From NCBI GenBank assembly GCA_016195665.1, contig JACPZD010000005.1:45995-109994 (forward strand): a stretch of DNA of 64,000 nucleotides, read 5' to 3'. Position numbers and translations under genes: made by a program. This DNA comes from Gammaproteobacteria bacterium (GTDB lineage: Bacteria > Pseudomonadota > Gammaproteobacteria > SURF-13). Position 1 is the first letter of the stretch. Each line of letters opens with the position of its first letter. The notes under the pieces were generated by a model. The model was not told the DNA's origin. It ran no database searches and saw nothing but the letters and a program-made list of their open reading frames with translations. Shown here one piece after another: positions 9,567-20,157 of the stretch.

Positions 9567-9567
<1 letters not shown>
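9280..9567 (-). CDS. Conserved hypothetical protein of 95 aa
   Basis: A small soluble protein starting MRMNQKALADFFATTPRLAE, with two Cys in a GSGCEAGRVPCWGKIRLRF segment. No domain is recognised. Its ATG shares one base with the argB stop (TGATG), and its end overlaps the metalloprotease start, so argB-this gene-metalloprotease look co-translated. A TTG one codon upstream and an ATG at 9561 are alternative starts. Confidence 0.7.
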
Positions 9568-11838
<2,271 letters not shown>

Positions 11839-11851
11839 TTTCCCTTCTCTC

Positions 11852-11995
11852 TTACTCAGGAGTCACAAAGTAAGGTTACAATCTTTATGATGTGACTCCT
11901 GAGTAAATACCCTGTTTTACCTGCCCCCACCCTGTCCCGCCCCCTAACATAGGGACTCAGCGGGAAGTGTAATCTTACTTACTGACCGATGAGTA
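11852..11995. repeat. TIR-bounded repeat element, short copy
   Basis: 144 bp between dut and the algC-type gene. It begins TTACTCAGGAGTCACAAAG and ends TTACTGACCGATGAGTA, inverted repeats of each other. The left part folds as ACTCAGGAGTCAC against GTGACTCCTGAGT. Most of the sequence matches the long copy at 6121-6347, including ACCTGCCCCCACCCTGTC and CAGCGGGAAGT versus TAGCGGGAAGT, but the extra hairpin block of that copy is missing. Confidence 0.8.
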
Positions 11996-12009
11996 CAACT
12001 TGTAACGTG

Positions 12010-12465
12010 TCACTGCCGTCCGGAATGTCCGAATCCGCCCGCACCGCGCCGTGTCTCGTTAAATTCCTCGACCACCTCGAAGTCGGCGCGCACCACGGGC
12101 ACGATGACCATTTGAGCGATGCGTTCGCCCACGGCGATGGCGAACGGTTCCTGGCCGCGATTCCAGCACGACACCAACAACTGCCCTTGATAATCGGAGT
12201 CTATCAGGCCCACCAGATTGCCGAGCACGATACCATGTTTATGACCGAGGCCGGAGCGCGGCAATAACACGGCGGCCAGCGAAGTGTCCGCGATATGCAC
12301 CGCCATGCCGGTCGGAATGAGATGAGTCTCGCCCGGCTTGATGACCAATGGACCATCCAGACAGGCGCGCAGATCTATACCGGCCGAACCCTCCGTCGCA
12401 TACTGCGGCAAGGGGAATTCTCCGCCGATGCGCTTATCGAGAATCTTAAGCTGAATTTTTTGCAT
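12010..12465 (-). CDS. dut: Deoxyuridine 5'-triphosphate nucleotidohydrolase
   Basis: 151 residues, the normal trimeric dUTPase length. It hydrolyses dUTP to dUMP and pyrophosphate. The five motifs are visible: [48 protein letters not shown] and the C-terminal [12 protein letters not shown] arm. I start it at [10 protein letters not shown], which overlaps the end of coaBC by 20 bp. The coaBC-dut-algC-argB order is conserved in gammaproteobacteria. Confidence 0.97.
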   Translation of the reverse strand: MQKIQLKILDKRIGGEFPLPQYATEGSAGIDLRACLDGPLVIKPGETHLIPTGMAVHIADTSLAAVLLPRSGLGHKHGIVLGNLVGLIDSDYQGQLLVSCWNRGQEPFAIAVGERIAQMVIVPVVRADFEVVEEFNETRRGAGGFGHSGRQ

Positions 12466-13654
12466 GATACCTCTCGGCGATGACATAGATGAGTTCGCGC
12501 GCCAGCCGCTCCTTGGGCGCGCGCGTCAGCAGTTTGCCGCCGCCTTCCCAAAACAGCCTTAATTCATTTTCGTCGCTGTCGAAACCGAGGCCGGGTTGAT
12601 TCACCCAGTTCGCGGCGATCATATCGAGTTTTTTCGCGGCGCGCTTGGCTTGCGCATTCAGTTCAAGATTCTCGGTCTCGGCGGCGAAACCCACAGTGAA
12701 GGGCGCCGGAGTCAATGCCGCGACATCTTCCAGGATGTCCGGATTACGTACCAGGGAAAGGGCGAATTTGTCTTGTGACTTTTTCATTTTCTGCGTAACG
12801 CTCTCGGCAGGATGGAAATCTGCAACCGCCGCGGCGGCAATGAAGATGTCGCTGTGCAGTGCGCGCGTGAGCGCCGCCTCGTGCATCTCTTGGGCGCTGA
12901 CCACATCAATGCGCTCCACGCGCTCCGGTGCGGGCAATGCCGTCGGCCCGCTGATGAGCGTGACCCGTGCTCCTGCCTCGCAGGCGGCCGCCGACAGCGC
13001 ATAACCCATCTTGCCGGAACTGCGGTTGCTGATATAACGCACCGGATCTATCGCCTCGCGGGTGGGGCCGGCGCTCACCAATACCCGTGCGCCGCTGAGG
13101 CTGCCGGTGGTAAAGATCCCCGCCGTCAATTCGGTAATCCGCGCCGGCTCCAACATCCTGCCGGGTCCGACTTCGCCGCAGGCCTGCGCGCCTTCCGCGG
13201 GGCCGAATAGACGCGCGCCGCGCTCTTCCAGAATTTTTTTATTGGCCTGGGTGGCGGGGTTAAGCCACATCTGCTGATTCATGGCGGGCGCCAGTGCGAG
13301 CGGCGCGGCCGTCGCAAGGCACAGGGTGCTCAGTAAATCATCGGCTAAACCGTGGGCGAGCTTGGCCATGAAATCGGCGCTGGCGGGGGCGATCAATACG
13401 ACGTCCGCCCAGCGCGCCAGCGTGATGTGCCCCATGCCGGCCTCGCTGGCCGGATCGAGCAAATGCTGTTGTACGGGATGGCCCGACAAGGCTTGCAGGG
13501 TGAGGGGGGTGATGAATTCGCCGGCCGCCTGCGTCATGACCACCCGCACCTCCGCCCCCGCGCTGCGCAGGCGCCGCACCAGCTCGGCGCTCTTGTACGC
13601 AGCGATGCCTCCCGTGACGCCTAACAGGATGCGTTTGTTTGTTAGAGATGACAT
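12446..13654 (-). CDS. coaBC: Bifunctional phosphopantothenoylcysteine decarboxylase / phosphopantothenate-cysteine ligase
   Basis: 402 residues. The N-terminal flavin-dependent CoaC half (about 1-185) has [18 protein letters not shown], the active-site His in [17 protein letters not shown], and [14 protein letters not shown]. The C-terminal CoaB half (about 190-400) has [20 protein letters not shown] and [10 protein letters not shown]. The enzyme makes 4'-phosphopantetheine for coenzyme A. It is the first gene of the coaBC-dut unit. Confidence 0.97.
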   Translation of the reverse strand: MSSLTNKRILLGVTGGIAAYKSAELVRRLRSAGAEVRVVMTQAAGEFITPLTLQALSGHPVQQHLLDPASEAGMGHITLARWADVVLIAPASADFMAKLAHGLADDLLSTLCLATAAPLALAPAMNQQMWLNPATQANKKILEERGARLFGPAEGAQACGEVGPGRMLEPARITELTAGIFTTGSLSGARVLVSAGPTREAIDPVRYISNRSSGKMGYALSAAACEAGARVTLISGPTALPAPERVERIDVVSAQEMHEAALTRALHSDIFIAAAAVADFHPAESVTQKMKKSQDKFALSLVRNPDILEDVAALTPAPFTVGFAAETENLELNAQAKRAAKKLDMIAANWVNQPGLGFDSDENELRLFWEGGGKLLTRAPKERLARELIYVIAERYHAKNSA

Positions 13655-13677
13655 GGGGGGATTGTAACGCAGGGTGA

Positions 13678-13758
13678 CGCCTAGAGACTACTAGGCGTGA
13701 GGCGTTAGAAGTGGGGAGTGAGGAGTGAGGAGTGAAATGCTGTTCCCCTCACTCCTCA
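13678..13758. terminator. Two hairpins between the REC-GGDEF-EAL gene and coaBC
   Basis: The first, CGCCTA-gagactac-TAGGCG, lies around 13680-13697. The second is a long purine/pyrimidine hairpin of GAGGAGTGAGG against CCTCACTCCTC within about 13710-13758. Both fall between minus-strand genes. The GGAGTGAGGAGTG repeat may be an expanded low-complexity palindrome as well as a terminator. Confidence 0.45.
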
Positions 13759-13761
13759 CCC

Positions 13762-15510
13762 CTAATTGCGCTTGCTGAACCCGTTGCCGTTTATAGAGAC
13801 TACGGACGGGGTCGTATAATCCTGGGCGAAACACTGCTCGATCTCGGACGGCGGCAGCGGCATGCTGAAATAATAGCCCTGCATCTCGGTGCACCTCAGC
13901 GAGCGCAGGAACTCTAATTGCCTCATGGTCTCCACGCCCTCGGCGATGACTTGTAATTTCAAACTGTGCGCCATGGCGACGATCGCCGTGGTGATGGCCA
14001 TATCGTCCGCATCGTCGGGGATCCCCTGTACAAAGGACTGGTCAATCTTCAGCTTCGTGACGGGGAAGCGCTTTAGATAACTGAGCGACGAATAACCCAT
14101 CCCGAAATCATCTATGACAAGGTGGATACCGGTATTTTCTAATTCATGCAGGATATCGGAGGTTTCCACCCCCTGCATCATGCTTTCCGTCAGCTCCAGC
14201 TCCAGGCAGTTGGGGTCGAGGCCTGTTTCGCTTAGCACCTGATTGATGGTGCTCAGTAGCTGCTGCTGATGGAACTGCCGCGCGGAGAGATTGACCGCCA
14301 TGCGTATGGGCGGGTAACCGGCGGCCTGCCAGGCCACGTTCTGCTCGCAGGCGGCACGCAGCACCCACGCGCCGATCGGAATGATCAAACCGGTTTCCTC
14401 CGCCACCGTGATGAATTCGTTCGGCGACACCAGCCCGAGATCGGGACTTTGCCAACGCAACAGCGCCTCCACGGCGATGATCTTTCCCGTGAGTAGATCA
14501 ATCTGCGGCTGATAGCACAGAAACAGCTCTTCGCGATCGAGGGCGTGGCAGAGCCTGTTTTCCAACTCCAGGCGGTGCGAGGCCTTGTCGTTCATCTTGG
14601 GGGAATAGAGCTGATAGCCGCCCCCCTGCTCCTTGGCGCGATACATGGCGAGATCGGCGTTTTTCAACAGGGCCTCGGGGGTTTCACCGTCGTTAGGGAA
14701 GATGCTCACGCCGATGCTGGTGATGACGTTGAGGTCATAGCCCGCGATTTCGAAGGACTCAAAAATGGAGTTGTTGATCTTCTGCGCCACCCTGGCCACG
14801 TCGGTCGGATCCGCGACATCGCCGAGTATCAATGCAAATTCATCCCCGCCCAGTCTCGCCACCGTATCGCTTTCGCGCACATGAGTGGAGAGGCGATCCG
14901 CCATCGCCGTCAGCAATAGGTCCCCGACCGCGTGCCCCAACGTGTCGTTAACACGCTTGAAGCGATCCAGATCCATAAACAACACGGCCACCATGCGGTT
15001 ATGGCGCGGCGCCTGCACCAGCGCCTGGGTCAGGCGGTCCATGAACAGGAGCCGGTTGGGCAGGTTGGTGAGCACATCGTGGGTCGCCATATGATGCAGA
15101 CGTTCTTCCGAGCGCTTGCGCTCGATGGCGTAGCGGAGCGAATGGACCAGCAAGCGGGTGTCCACCTGGCCCTTGATCAAATAATCCTGCGCCCGGCACT
15201 GCACGGCCTGCAGCGCGAGCTCCTCATCGTGCAGGCCGCTCAGCACCACAATCGGCATGTGCGGAACCACCGTCTGCACTTGGGTCAGGGTGTCGAGCCC
15301 ACGGGAGTCCGGTAGGGTCAGATCCAGTAACACCACGTCGAAGTGCTGTTCGCCGAGCCGTTTGAGCGCCTCGGCGAACAAGTCAACATGGGTAAGGGCG
15401 AAGTTGCCGGTGCGCGCCTCGGCCAGCATCTCGAGTACCAGCCTCGCATCCCCCGGATTATCCTCCACCAGCAAAATATGTATCGGCGTGCTTATGCTTG
15501 GCTCATGCAT
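13762..15510 (-). CDS. Response regulator with GGDEF and EAL domains (c-di-GMP turnover)
   Basis: 582 residues in three domains. The receiver (about 10-125) has phospho-acceptor D63 in VVLLDLTLPDS. The GGDEF domain (about 140-300) has intact GGDEF at 221-225, plus an RESD inhibitory site five residues upstream. The EAL domain (about 320-570) has EALLRW at 348 and IDDFGMGYSSLSYL. Both catalytic halves look active, so it could make and break c-di-GMP. Its start overlaps the upstream histidine kinase stop by 8 bp, which makes that kinase the likely input. Confidence 0.93.
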   Translation of the reverse strand: MHEPSISTPIHILLVEDNPGDARLVLEMLAEARTGNFALTHVDLFAEALKRLGEQHFDVVLLDLTLPDSRGLDTLTQVQTVVPHMPIVVLSGLHDEELALQAVQCRAQDYLIKGQVDTRLLVHSLRYAIERKRSEERLHHMATHDVLTNLPNRLLFMDRLTQALVQAPRHNRMVAVLFMDLDRFKRVNDTLGHAVGDLLLTAMADRLSTHVRESDTVARLGGDEFALILGDVADPTDVARVAQKINNSIFESFEIAGYDLNVITSIGVSIFPNDGETPEALLKNADLAMYRAKEQGGGYQLYSPKMNDKASHRLELENRLCHALDREELFLCYQPQIDLLTGKIIAVEALLRWQSPDLGLVSPNEFITVAEETGLIIPIGAWVLRAACEQNVAWQAAGYPPIRMAVNLSARQFHQQQLLSTINQVLSETGLDPNCLELELTESMMQGVETSDILHELENTGIHLVIDDFGMGYSSLSYLKRFPVTKLKIDQSFVQGIPDDADDMAITTAIVAMAHSLKLQVIAEGVETMRQLEFLRSLRCTEMQGYYFSMPLPPSEIEQCFAQDYTTPSVVSINGNGFSKRN

Positions 15511-17224
15511 TTTTACTTACATCCTCTTTATCCGGCAGGGTGAAGTAAAAAGTACTGCCTGCCCCCGCCTCTGATTCCACCCAGATCCTTCCACCAAGAC
15601 TTTCCACGATCTTCTTGCAAATTGCAAGACCTATCCCCGTACCGGTGGGCCTCGCCTGGCCTGGCAGCCGCTGAAATAGCATAAATATCTGGCTGGAAAA
15701 CTGCGGGTCTATGCCAATGCCGTTGTCGCGCACCGAAAACTGCCAGGCGCCGTCCCTATGCTCTGCGCGGATGTAGATCTGCAGGGGTCTGTCGGCACGG
15801 AATTTAATGGCATTGCTGATCAAATTTTGAAACAGTTGCACCAGTTGGGTTTCGTTGGCATACACCGTCGGCAGCGGCTCACAGGTTACCGTGGCGTTAC
15901 TCTCCTGTATGGCGATCTGCAGATTGCTCACCACTTCATTGAAGACCTTGTTGCAATCAACCTGCGTCAAGCCCCCTTGCGCCAACCCGGCCCGCGAGTA
16001 GGCCAACAGGCCGTCTATCATGCGCTGCATGCGCAGCGTGCCGTCCATCACGTACTGAATGAACTCATCGGCGTTGGGGTCGAGCCTGCCCTGGTAGCGC
16101 CTCGCCAACAATTGGGTGTAACTCGACACCATCCGCAGCGGCTCCTGCAGGTCATGGGCGGCGACCTGGGCCAATTCGCTCAGCCTGTCGTTGGAAGTCA
16201 TCAACTCCACGGTGCGCTCTCTCACCCTATGCTCCAGCTCCTCGGTAAGTGTGCGCTGGCGCTCCACGGCGCGTTTCTGATCCTCGATGTCGGTCGCGCT
16301 GCCCAGCCATTTGATAATGCTGCCGTCCTGATCTCTAAATGGGGCGGCACGGAACAGGTGCCAGCGGTAAGTCCTGTCGCTCGGCCTCTTGAAGCGGTAC
16401 TCGGCCTCATAGGCATCGCCTCTTTGTATCACCTTAGCCCAGCGTTGCAGGCAGCTCTCCACATCATCCGGGTGCAGCACCGCCTGCCAGCTTTTACCCT
16501 GACTCTGTTCGCGCGTCAGGGTGGGGTGGTTGTACCAATAGTGGTTATAGTAATCCAGCGTGCCGTCGGGCAGGGCGGTCCATACGATCTGGGGAACAGC
16601 AGCCACAGGCTTGCCGGGAGGCGGCTCTCCGCGCGGTTTCTCTTCCCTTTGACCTAAAGGGTGTTTCTCAAGGTTGACCACCGTTTTATGCGTGCCCGGT
16701 GCTGGTGGTTCACCTTCACCGCCGGTTTGTCCCACCTCATCCATACCCCGGCGTAGCTCGAGCTGGCTCACGATCTGCCGGCCCAAGGCATGCAGGGCCT
16801 CTCGCTGGTCCATATTGAGTCCGCCAAGGACATGATCCACCACGCACAACATCCCTAACATATCTCCCTTGGGCGTAGCCCACGCAATGCCCGTGTAAAA
16901 GCGGATGTTGGGTTCGGAACTTACGAAGGGGTTGGTGGCGTAGCGTTCGCCGAGGAGCGCATCGGGGATGACAAAAATATCAGAGTGCAGCCCCGAATGG
17001 GCACAAAACGACACATCGCGCGGGACTATCGGGGTAACTGGACCGGGTCTGGACTTAAACCACTGGCGATTGGCATCAACAAGGGTAATAAAGGAGATCG
17101 GTGTCCGGCAAATGTGCGAGGCAAGCCGGAGGAAGTCTTCGATGAGATCCTCGGGCACGGTATCCAGAATGTTGAAACGGCGCAAGGCATCCAGGTGTTC
17201 CGCTTCATGGTCAGGCACTTTCAT
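15503..17224 (-). CDS. GAF-PAS hybrid-sensor histidine kinase (phytochrome-like C-terminus)
   Basis: 573 residues from the ATG at 17224, which follows an AAAAGG site; a GTG at 17254 is the alternative. An N-terminal GAF domain begins EAEHLDALRRFNILDTVPED and contains RDVSFCAHSGL. Then come a linker, a PAS domain (about 225-345, WYNHPTLTREQSQGKSW, YRWHLFRAAPFRDQDG), HisKA with the His in VAAHDLQEPLRMVSSYTQLL, and HATPase_c with NLISNAIKF, DNGIGIDPQ and GTGIGLAICKKI. There are no membrane segments, so it is a cytoplasmic sensor. It feeds the overlapping REC-GGDEF-EAL protein. Confidence 0.92.
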   Translation of the reverse strand: MKVPDHEAEHLDALRRFNILDTVPEDLIEDFLRLASHICRTPISFITLVDANRQWFKSRPGPVTPIVPRDVSFCAHSGLHSDIFVIPDALLGERYATNPFVSSEPNIRFYTGIAWATPKGDMLGMLCVVDHVLGGLNMDQREALHALGRQIVSQLELRRGMDEVGQTGGEGEPPAPGTHKTVVNLEKHPLGQREEKPRGEPPPGKPVAAVPQIVWTALPDGTLDYYNHYWYNHPTLTREQSQGKSWQAVLHPDDVESCLQRWAKVIQRGDAYEAEYRFKRPSDRTYRWHLFRAAPFRDQDGSIIKWLGSATDIEDQKRAVERQRTLTEELEHRVRERTVELMTSNDRLSELAQVAAHDLQEPLRMVSSYTQLLARRYQGRLDPNADEFIQYVMDGTLRMQRMIDGLLAYSRAGLAQGGLTQVDCNKVFNEVVSNLQIAIQESNATVTCEPLPTVYANETQLVQLFQNLISNAIKFRADRPLQIYIRAEHRDGAWQFSVRDNGIGIDPQFSSQIFMLFQRLPGQARPTGTGIGLAICKKIVESLGGRIWVESEAGAGSTFYFTLPDKEDVSKNA

Positions 17225-17574
17225 CACGATGCCTTTTGGGGCGGTAGTGCTCACTTAGGTACCCATATTCGCACGACCATCGGCACGGCCAATGCACTCG
17301 GGGAAAAGTATAACAATATTTTGACTCCCCCTTCGAAAGGTATTGAGATGTCTATTTGTCATGTGTCATTTAAATGACATACCATTGGATGCAATGGGCA
17401 ATTTTCATTCCATTTATAAAAAACGTATGGTTACCAGTTACTTAAAATAAACTGCCAATAATTAGTCAAGCTAACTGTAAAAATTCCCGACAGTTAACTA
17501 AGTCTTCAATCATGATGGTGTCCTGACAAATCACTATCGCTGAGGTAAGATTTAAAGTTCAGAGGCTGTGCCCC
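17225..17574. other. AT-rich divergent intergenic region
   Basis: The region contrasts with its GC-rich flanks and must hold promoters for radC and, on the other strand, the kinase/c-di-GMP unit. Two inverted repeats are visible: a perfect 16-bp palindrome at 17364-17379, and TAACTGT (about 17469) facing ACAGTTA (about 17491) across 15 nt. No gene is seen. Confidence 0.6.
17364..17379. promoter_or_regulatory. Perfect 16-bp palindrome, candidate operator
   Basis: TGTCATTTAAATGACA is self-complementary over all 16 bases. It lies about 140 bp upstream of the kinase ATG and 195 bp upstream of radC. Its size suits a dimeric regulator; the regulator is unknown. Confidence 0.4.
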
Positions 17575-18249
17575 ATGCCCATCACAGATTGGCCGTCCGA
17601 GGAACGCCCGCGCGAGAAACTGCTGCTGCGCGGCCCTGGCGCACTGTCCGACGCCGAGTTGCTGGCCATCTTTTTACGCACCGGCGTGGCCGGCAAGACC
17701 GCAGTGGATCTCGCCCGCGAGTTGCTTGCCGCCTTCGGAGGTCTGCGCCCGTTGCTGGAGGCGGAAAGTGAGCGCTTTTGCGCGGAGCACGGCCTGGGTG
17801 TCGCCAAGTACGCACAGCTACAGGCCGTGTTGGAGATGGGCCGCCGTCATCTACTCGAGACCCTCGCCCGCGGCGATGCCCTGTCCAACCCCGATGACAC
17901 CCGTGACTACCTCAAGGCACGGTTGCGCGGCTATGCCCATGAGGTGTTCGCCTGCCTGTTTCTCGACAGCCGGCATCGCGTCATCAGCCTTGATGAACTG
18001 TTTCACGGCACGATAGACGGCGCCAGCGTACATCCCCGCGAGGTGGTCAAGCGCGCGCTGGCGCACAACGCCGCGGCTGTGATTCTGGCCCATAACCACC
18101 CCTCCGGCGTGGCCGAGCCGAGCGAGGCTGACCGTATGATTACCCATCGTCTGAAAGACGCGCTGGGACTGGTGGATATCCGGGTATTGGATCACTTCAT
18201 CATCGGCGACGGGTGCGCGGTATCTCTGGCCGAGCGGGGGCTTATGTAG
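17575..18249 (+). CDS. radC: RadC family protein (JAB/MPN domain)
   Basis: 224 residues. The N-terminal helix-hairpin-helix region begins [35 protein letters not shown], the usual RadC start. The C-terminal JAB domain carries the metal-binding motif [18 protein letters not shown] (HxHPSGx7D type). Its role in DNA repair is disputed. It precedes rpmB-rpmG, the common gammaproteobacterial order coaBC/dut-radC-rpmB-rpmG, here interrupted by the kinase/c-di-GMP genes. Confidence 0.96.
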   Translation: MPITDWPSEERPREKLLLRGPGALSDAELLAIFLRTGVAGKTAVDLARELLAAFGGLRPLLEAESERFCAEHGLGVAKYAQLQAVLEMGRRHLLETLARGDALSNPDDTRDYLKARLRGYAHEVFACLFLDSRHRVISLDELFHGTIDGASVHPREVVKRALAHNAAAVILAHNHPSGVAEPSEADRMITHRLKDALGLVDIRVLDHFIIGDGCAVSLAERGLM

Positions 18250-18287
18250 GGAATCGCTGATTAAGCCGGAGTTTTTGTAGGGCCACT

Positions 18288-18314
18288 TTGAATATCCGTG
18301 GGTTTTGTTATAAA
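18288..18314 (+). promoter_or_regulatory. Candidate sigma-70 promoter of rpmB-rpmG
   Basis: TTGAAT (18288-18293) and TATAAA (18309-18314) are spaced by 15 bp, or 16 bp if the -35 is read as TTTGAA. This ends 33 bp before the rpmB start. The short spacing makes it a moderate match. Confidence 0.45.
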
Positions 18315-18347
18315 CTATGCAGCTTAATTGCTTGTGAGTGAAAGTGT

Positions 18348-18584
18348 ATGTCCAGAGTATGCCAGGTTACGGGTAAGCGCCCCTTGAAGGGACAGAACGT
18401 GTCCCACGCCAACAACAAGACCAAACGCCGCTTCTTGCCCAATTTGCATAGCCACCGCTTTTGGGTGGAAAGCGAAAATCGCTGGGTGCGCCTGAGGCTT
18501 ACCTCGAATGCTATGCGCATCATTGATAAACACGGCATTGATCACGTGCTCGCCGATATGCGCGGCCGTGGCGAGAAGGTCTAG
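18348..18584 (+). CDS. rpmB: 50S ribosomal protein L28
   Basis: 78 residues. It begins [20 protein letters not shown], continues [18 protein letters not shown] and ends in the usual basic C-terminus, which is diagnostic for L28. It is followed 11 bp later by rpmG. Confidence 0.99.
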   Translation: MSRVCQVTGKRPLKGQNVSHANNKTKRRFLPNLHSHRFWVESENRWVRLRLTSNAMRIIDKHGIDHVLADMRGRGEKV

Positions 18585-18595
18585 GGGATAACGTT

Positions 18596-18751
18596 ATGCG
18601 TGACAAGATTAAACTCGTTTCCAGCGCCGGCACGGGTCATTACTACACGACCACCAAGAACAAGCGCACTATGCCGGACAAGATGGAGGCCAAGAAATAC
18701 GATCCGGTGATCCGCAAGCATGTGCTCTATAAAGAGGCCAAGATCAAATAG
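18596..18751 (+). CDS. rpmG: 50S ribosomal protein L33
   Basis: 51 residues: [20 protein letters not shown] followed by [20 protein letters not shown] and the terminal VLYKEAKIK. It is of the zinc-independent type, with no CxxC pairs. It ends at 18751, and foreign sequence with conjugation gene remnants begins immediately after, so this is the left edge of the accessory region. Confidence 0.98.
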   Translation: MRDKIKLVSSAGTGHYYTTTKNKRTMPDKMEAKKYDPVIRKHVLYKEAKIK

Positions 18752-18762
18752 GGGTGGTGTCC

Positions 18763-19332
18763 TCAAGCCCATAAAAAATGTCCGCTATCAAGCCTTTTTT
18801 GGCGGCGGGCATGACGCGAAAAACATATATAAAGCAACAGTTTAGGGTGTTTCCTGGCGACTTTAGCCCACTGTAGGCTTGTAGGTTGGGGGCCACATAG
18901 GAGCCTTGCGGTTGCGGGTCTTGGCGTGCCAGAGCGGGCAACAAGGATGGAGGCGTCGGCCGCTTCCTTCGTAATCATATGCCAACCAATAATAAGGCTG
19001 ATCCCCAAACGCGAACGCGCAGTTCGGAGACTGCGCGTTGGGGGGGCTTTGGCTGTGACTTTGCCTACGGAGGTATTGCTTCGCTGGGGTGACTTCTGCG
19101 ACGCCGGCTTTGATGCGTCCCTTTTCTTGAATCCCCGATCCCCAGCCATGAAGGCTTCCAGCATGTGCGGAATCAACGTCACCGCATCCACAGATTCGCC
19201 GTAAGTCTGAGCATGCAGCGCCGCATAGCGGTCGAGGTCAGCCTTTAGGCTGGCTGGGCAGGCGAAGGTCAGCTTGACGCTTTCGGTCTTTGGGAGCGGA
19301 CCGAGGCGAAGTTTTGTGGTGGATGCGCTCAT
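18763..19332 (-). CDS. DUF2274 protein of an ICE trb module, with abnormal C-terminal extension
   Basis: Residues 1-72 are the typical DUF2274 protein that follows trbI in integrative conjugative elements: TKLRLGPLPKTESVKLTFAC, LKADLDRYAALHAQTYGE, LIPHMLEAFMAGDRGFKK. The family is usually about 70-100 aa, but this reading frame continues to 189 aa with Arg-rich, low-likelihood sequence up to the rpmG junction. The tail is probably read-through past a deletion or element end. The start overlaps the trbI stop (ATGA). Confidence 0.7.
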   Translation of the reverse strand: MSASTTKLRLGPLPKTESVKLTFACPASLKADLDRYAALHAQTYGESVDAVTLIPHMLEAFMAGDRGFKKRDASKPASQKSPQRSNTSVGKVTAKAPPTRSLRTARSRLGISLIIGWHMITKEAADASILVARSGTPRPATARLLCGPQPTSLQWAKVARKHPKLLLYICFSRHARRQKRLDSGHFLWA

Positions 19333-20155
19333 CGTGACGTACCCCTCACAAAATAAAGTGGCTGATAGGGCCGCAGCACCAGATCCCGGTTGACGATGAC
19401 GCGCACCGGCAGGCCGGGCCGCTCGGTCAGCGTTGGTTGCATGTTCATGTTGCGCCGGGTTATCTCCTGGCCGACCTGGTTCACAGAATCCTTGAGGTTG
19501 TCACGTCCGGCGATGATCACGCGATCACCACCATTGCGGTTTTCCGGTGCGGCCAGCTCGGCCCCGATGCCCAGCAAGGTAGTTAGCGCAGCACCGGCGA
19601 ACACGCGATCCCAGTGCCAGTCCACGCCGTCTTCCAGACCCGCATAGCCCGCCGGATCGGTGCCGACCAGTTTGTCGAGCTTGAACGAGGATGTATCCGG
19701 GAGGATGACCCGATTCCACACCACCTGCACGCGGCTCTGCCCATAGCTCACCTGGCTGTTGTATTTGCCCAGCAAGCGCGAGCCCTGCGGGATTAGCACG
19801 TACTTGCCGGTGGCCGCGTCATAGACCGGCTCCGTCACCGTGGCGATGACATCGCCCGGCAGGTCGGACTTGATGCCCGTAACGAGCGCGGCGGCGATGA
19901 CTGTGCCGGCCATGACTTGATACGGCGATGCGGGCATTTGCAGGTTGCCTGAATTGCGGGTTTCCGTAGAACCAGCTTTGTTCAAAAATGCTTCCTTCTG
20001 CTCTTGGTCGCCAGTCCGCCAACGAGGACGGCCAGCATACGCCGGTTCAAGCGCGTGACCGCACGCGGCTGGGCACGCAACGTCACGTTCTCGGGGGCCA
20101 TTTTGGGCGGCAGGTCTGGCACCGGAGTGTCGGGGGTATTGTTCGCTTGGCTCAT
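19329..20155 (-). pseudogene. trbI: trbI remnant with out-of-frame internal deletion
   Basis: The N-terminal fragment MSQANNTPDTPVPDLPPKMA ends in RMLAVLVGGLA. The sequence then jumps to what should be the middle of TrbI (DQEQKEAFLNKAGSTETR) in a different frame, near 20000. Downstream, NLQMPASPYQVMAGTVIAAA and VNRDLVLRPYQPLYF are normal TrbI C-terminal sequence, readable from an internal Met at 19985. TrbI (VirB10-like) spans the envelope in the mating-pair channel. The membrane anchor and proline-rich section are missing, so it cannot function. Confidence 0.85.
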
Positions 20156-20157
20156 GG

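Noticed and set aside
13678..13758. Possible CRISPR or tandem repeat from GGAGTGAGGAGTG
   Set aside because: Only a short purine-rich run repeated two or three times and mirrored downstream; there are no spacers, so a hairpin explains it.
18752..18800. tRNA or attachment site at the rpmG edge
   Set aside because: No cloverleaf and no duplicated sequence were found in the window; the edge is not at a tRNA gene.
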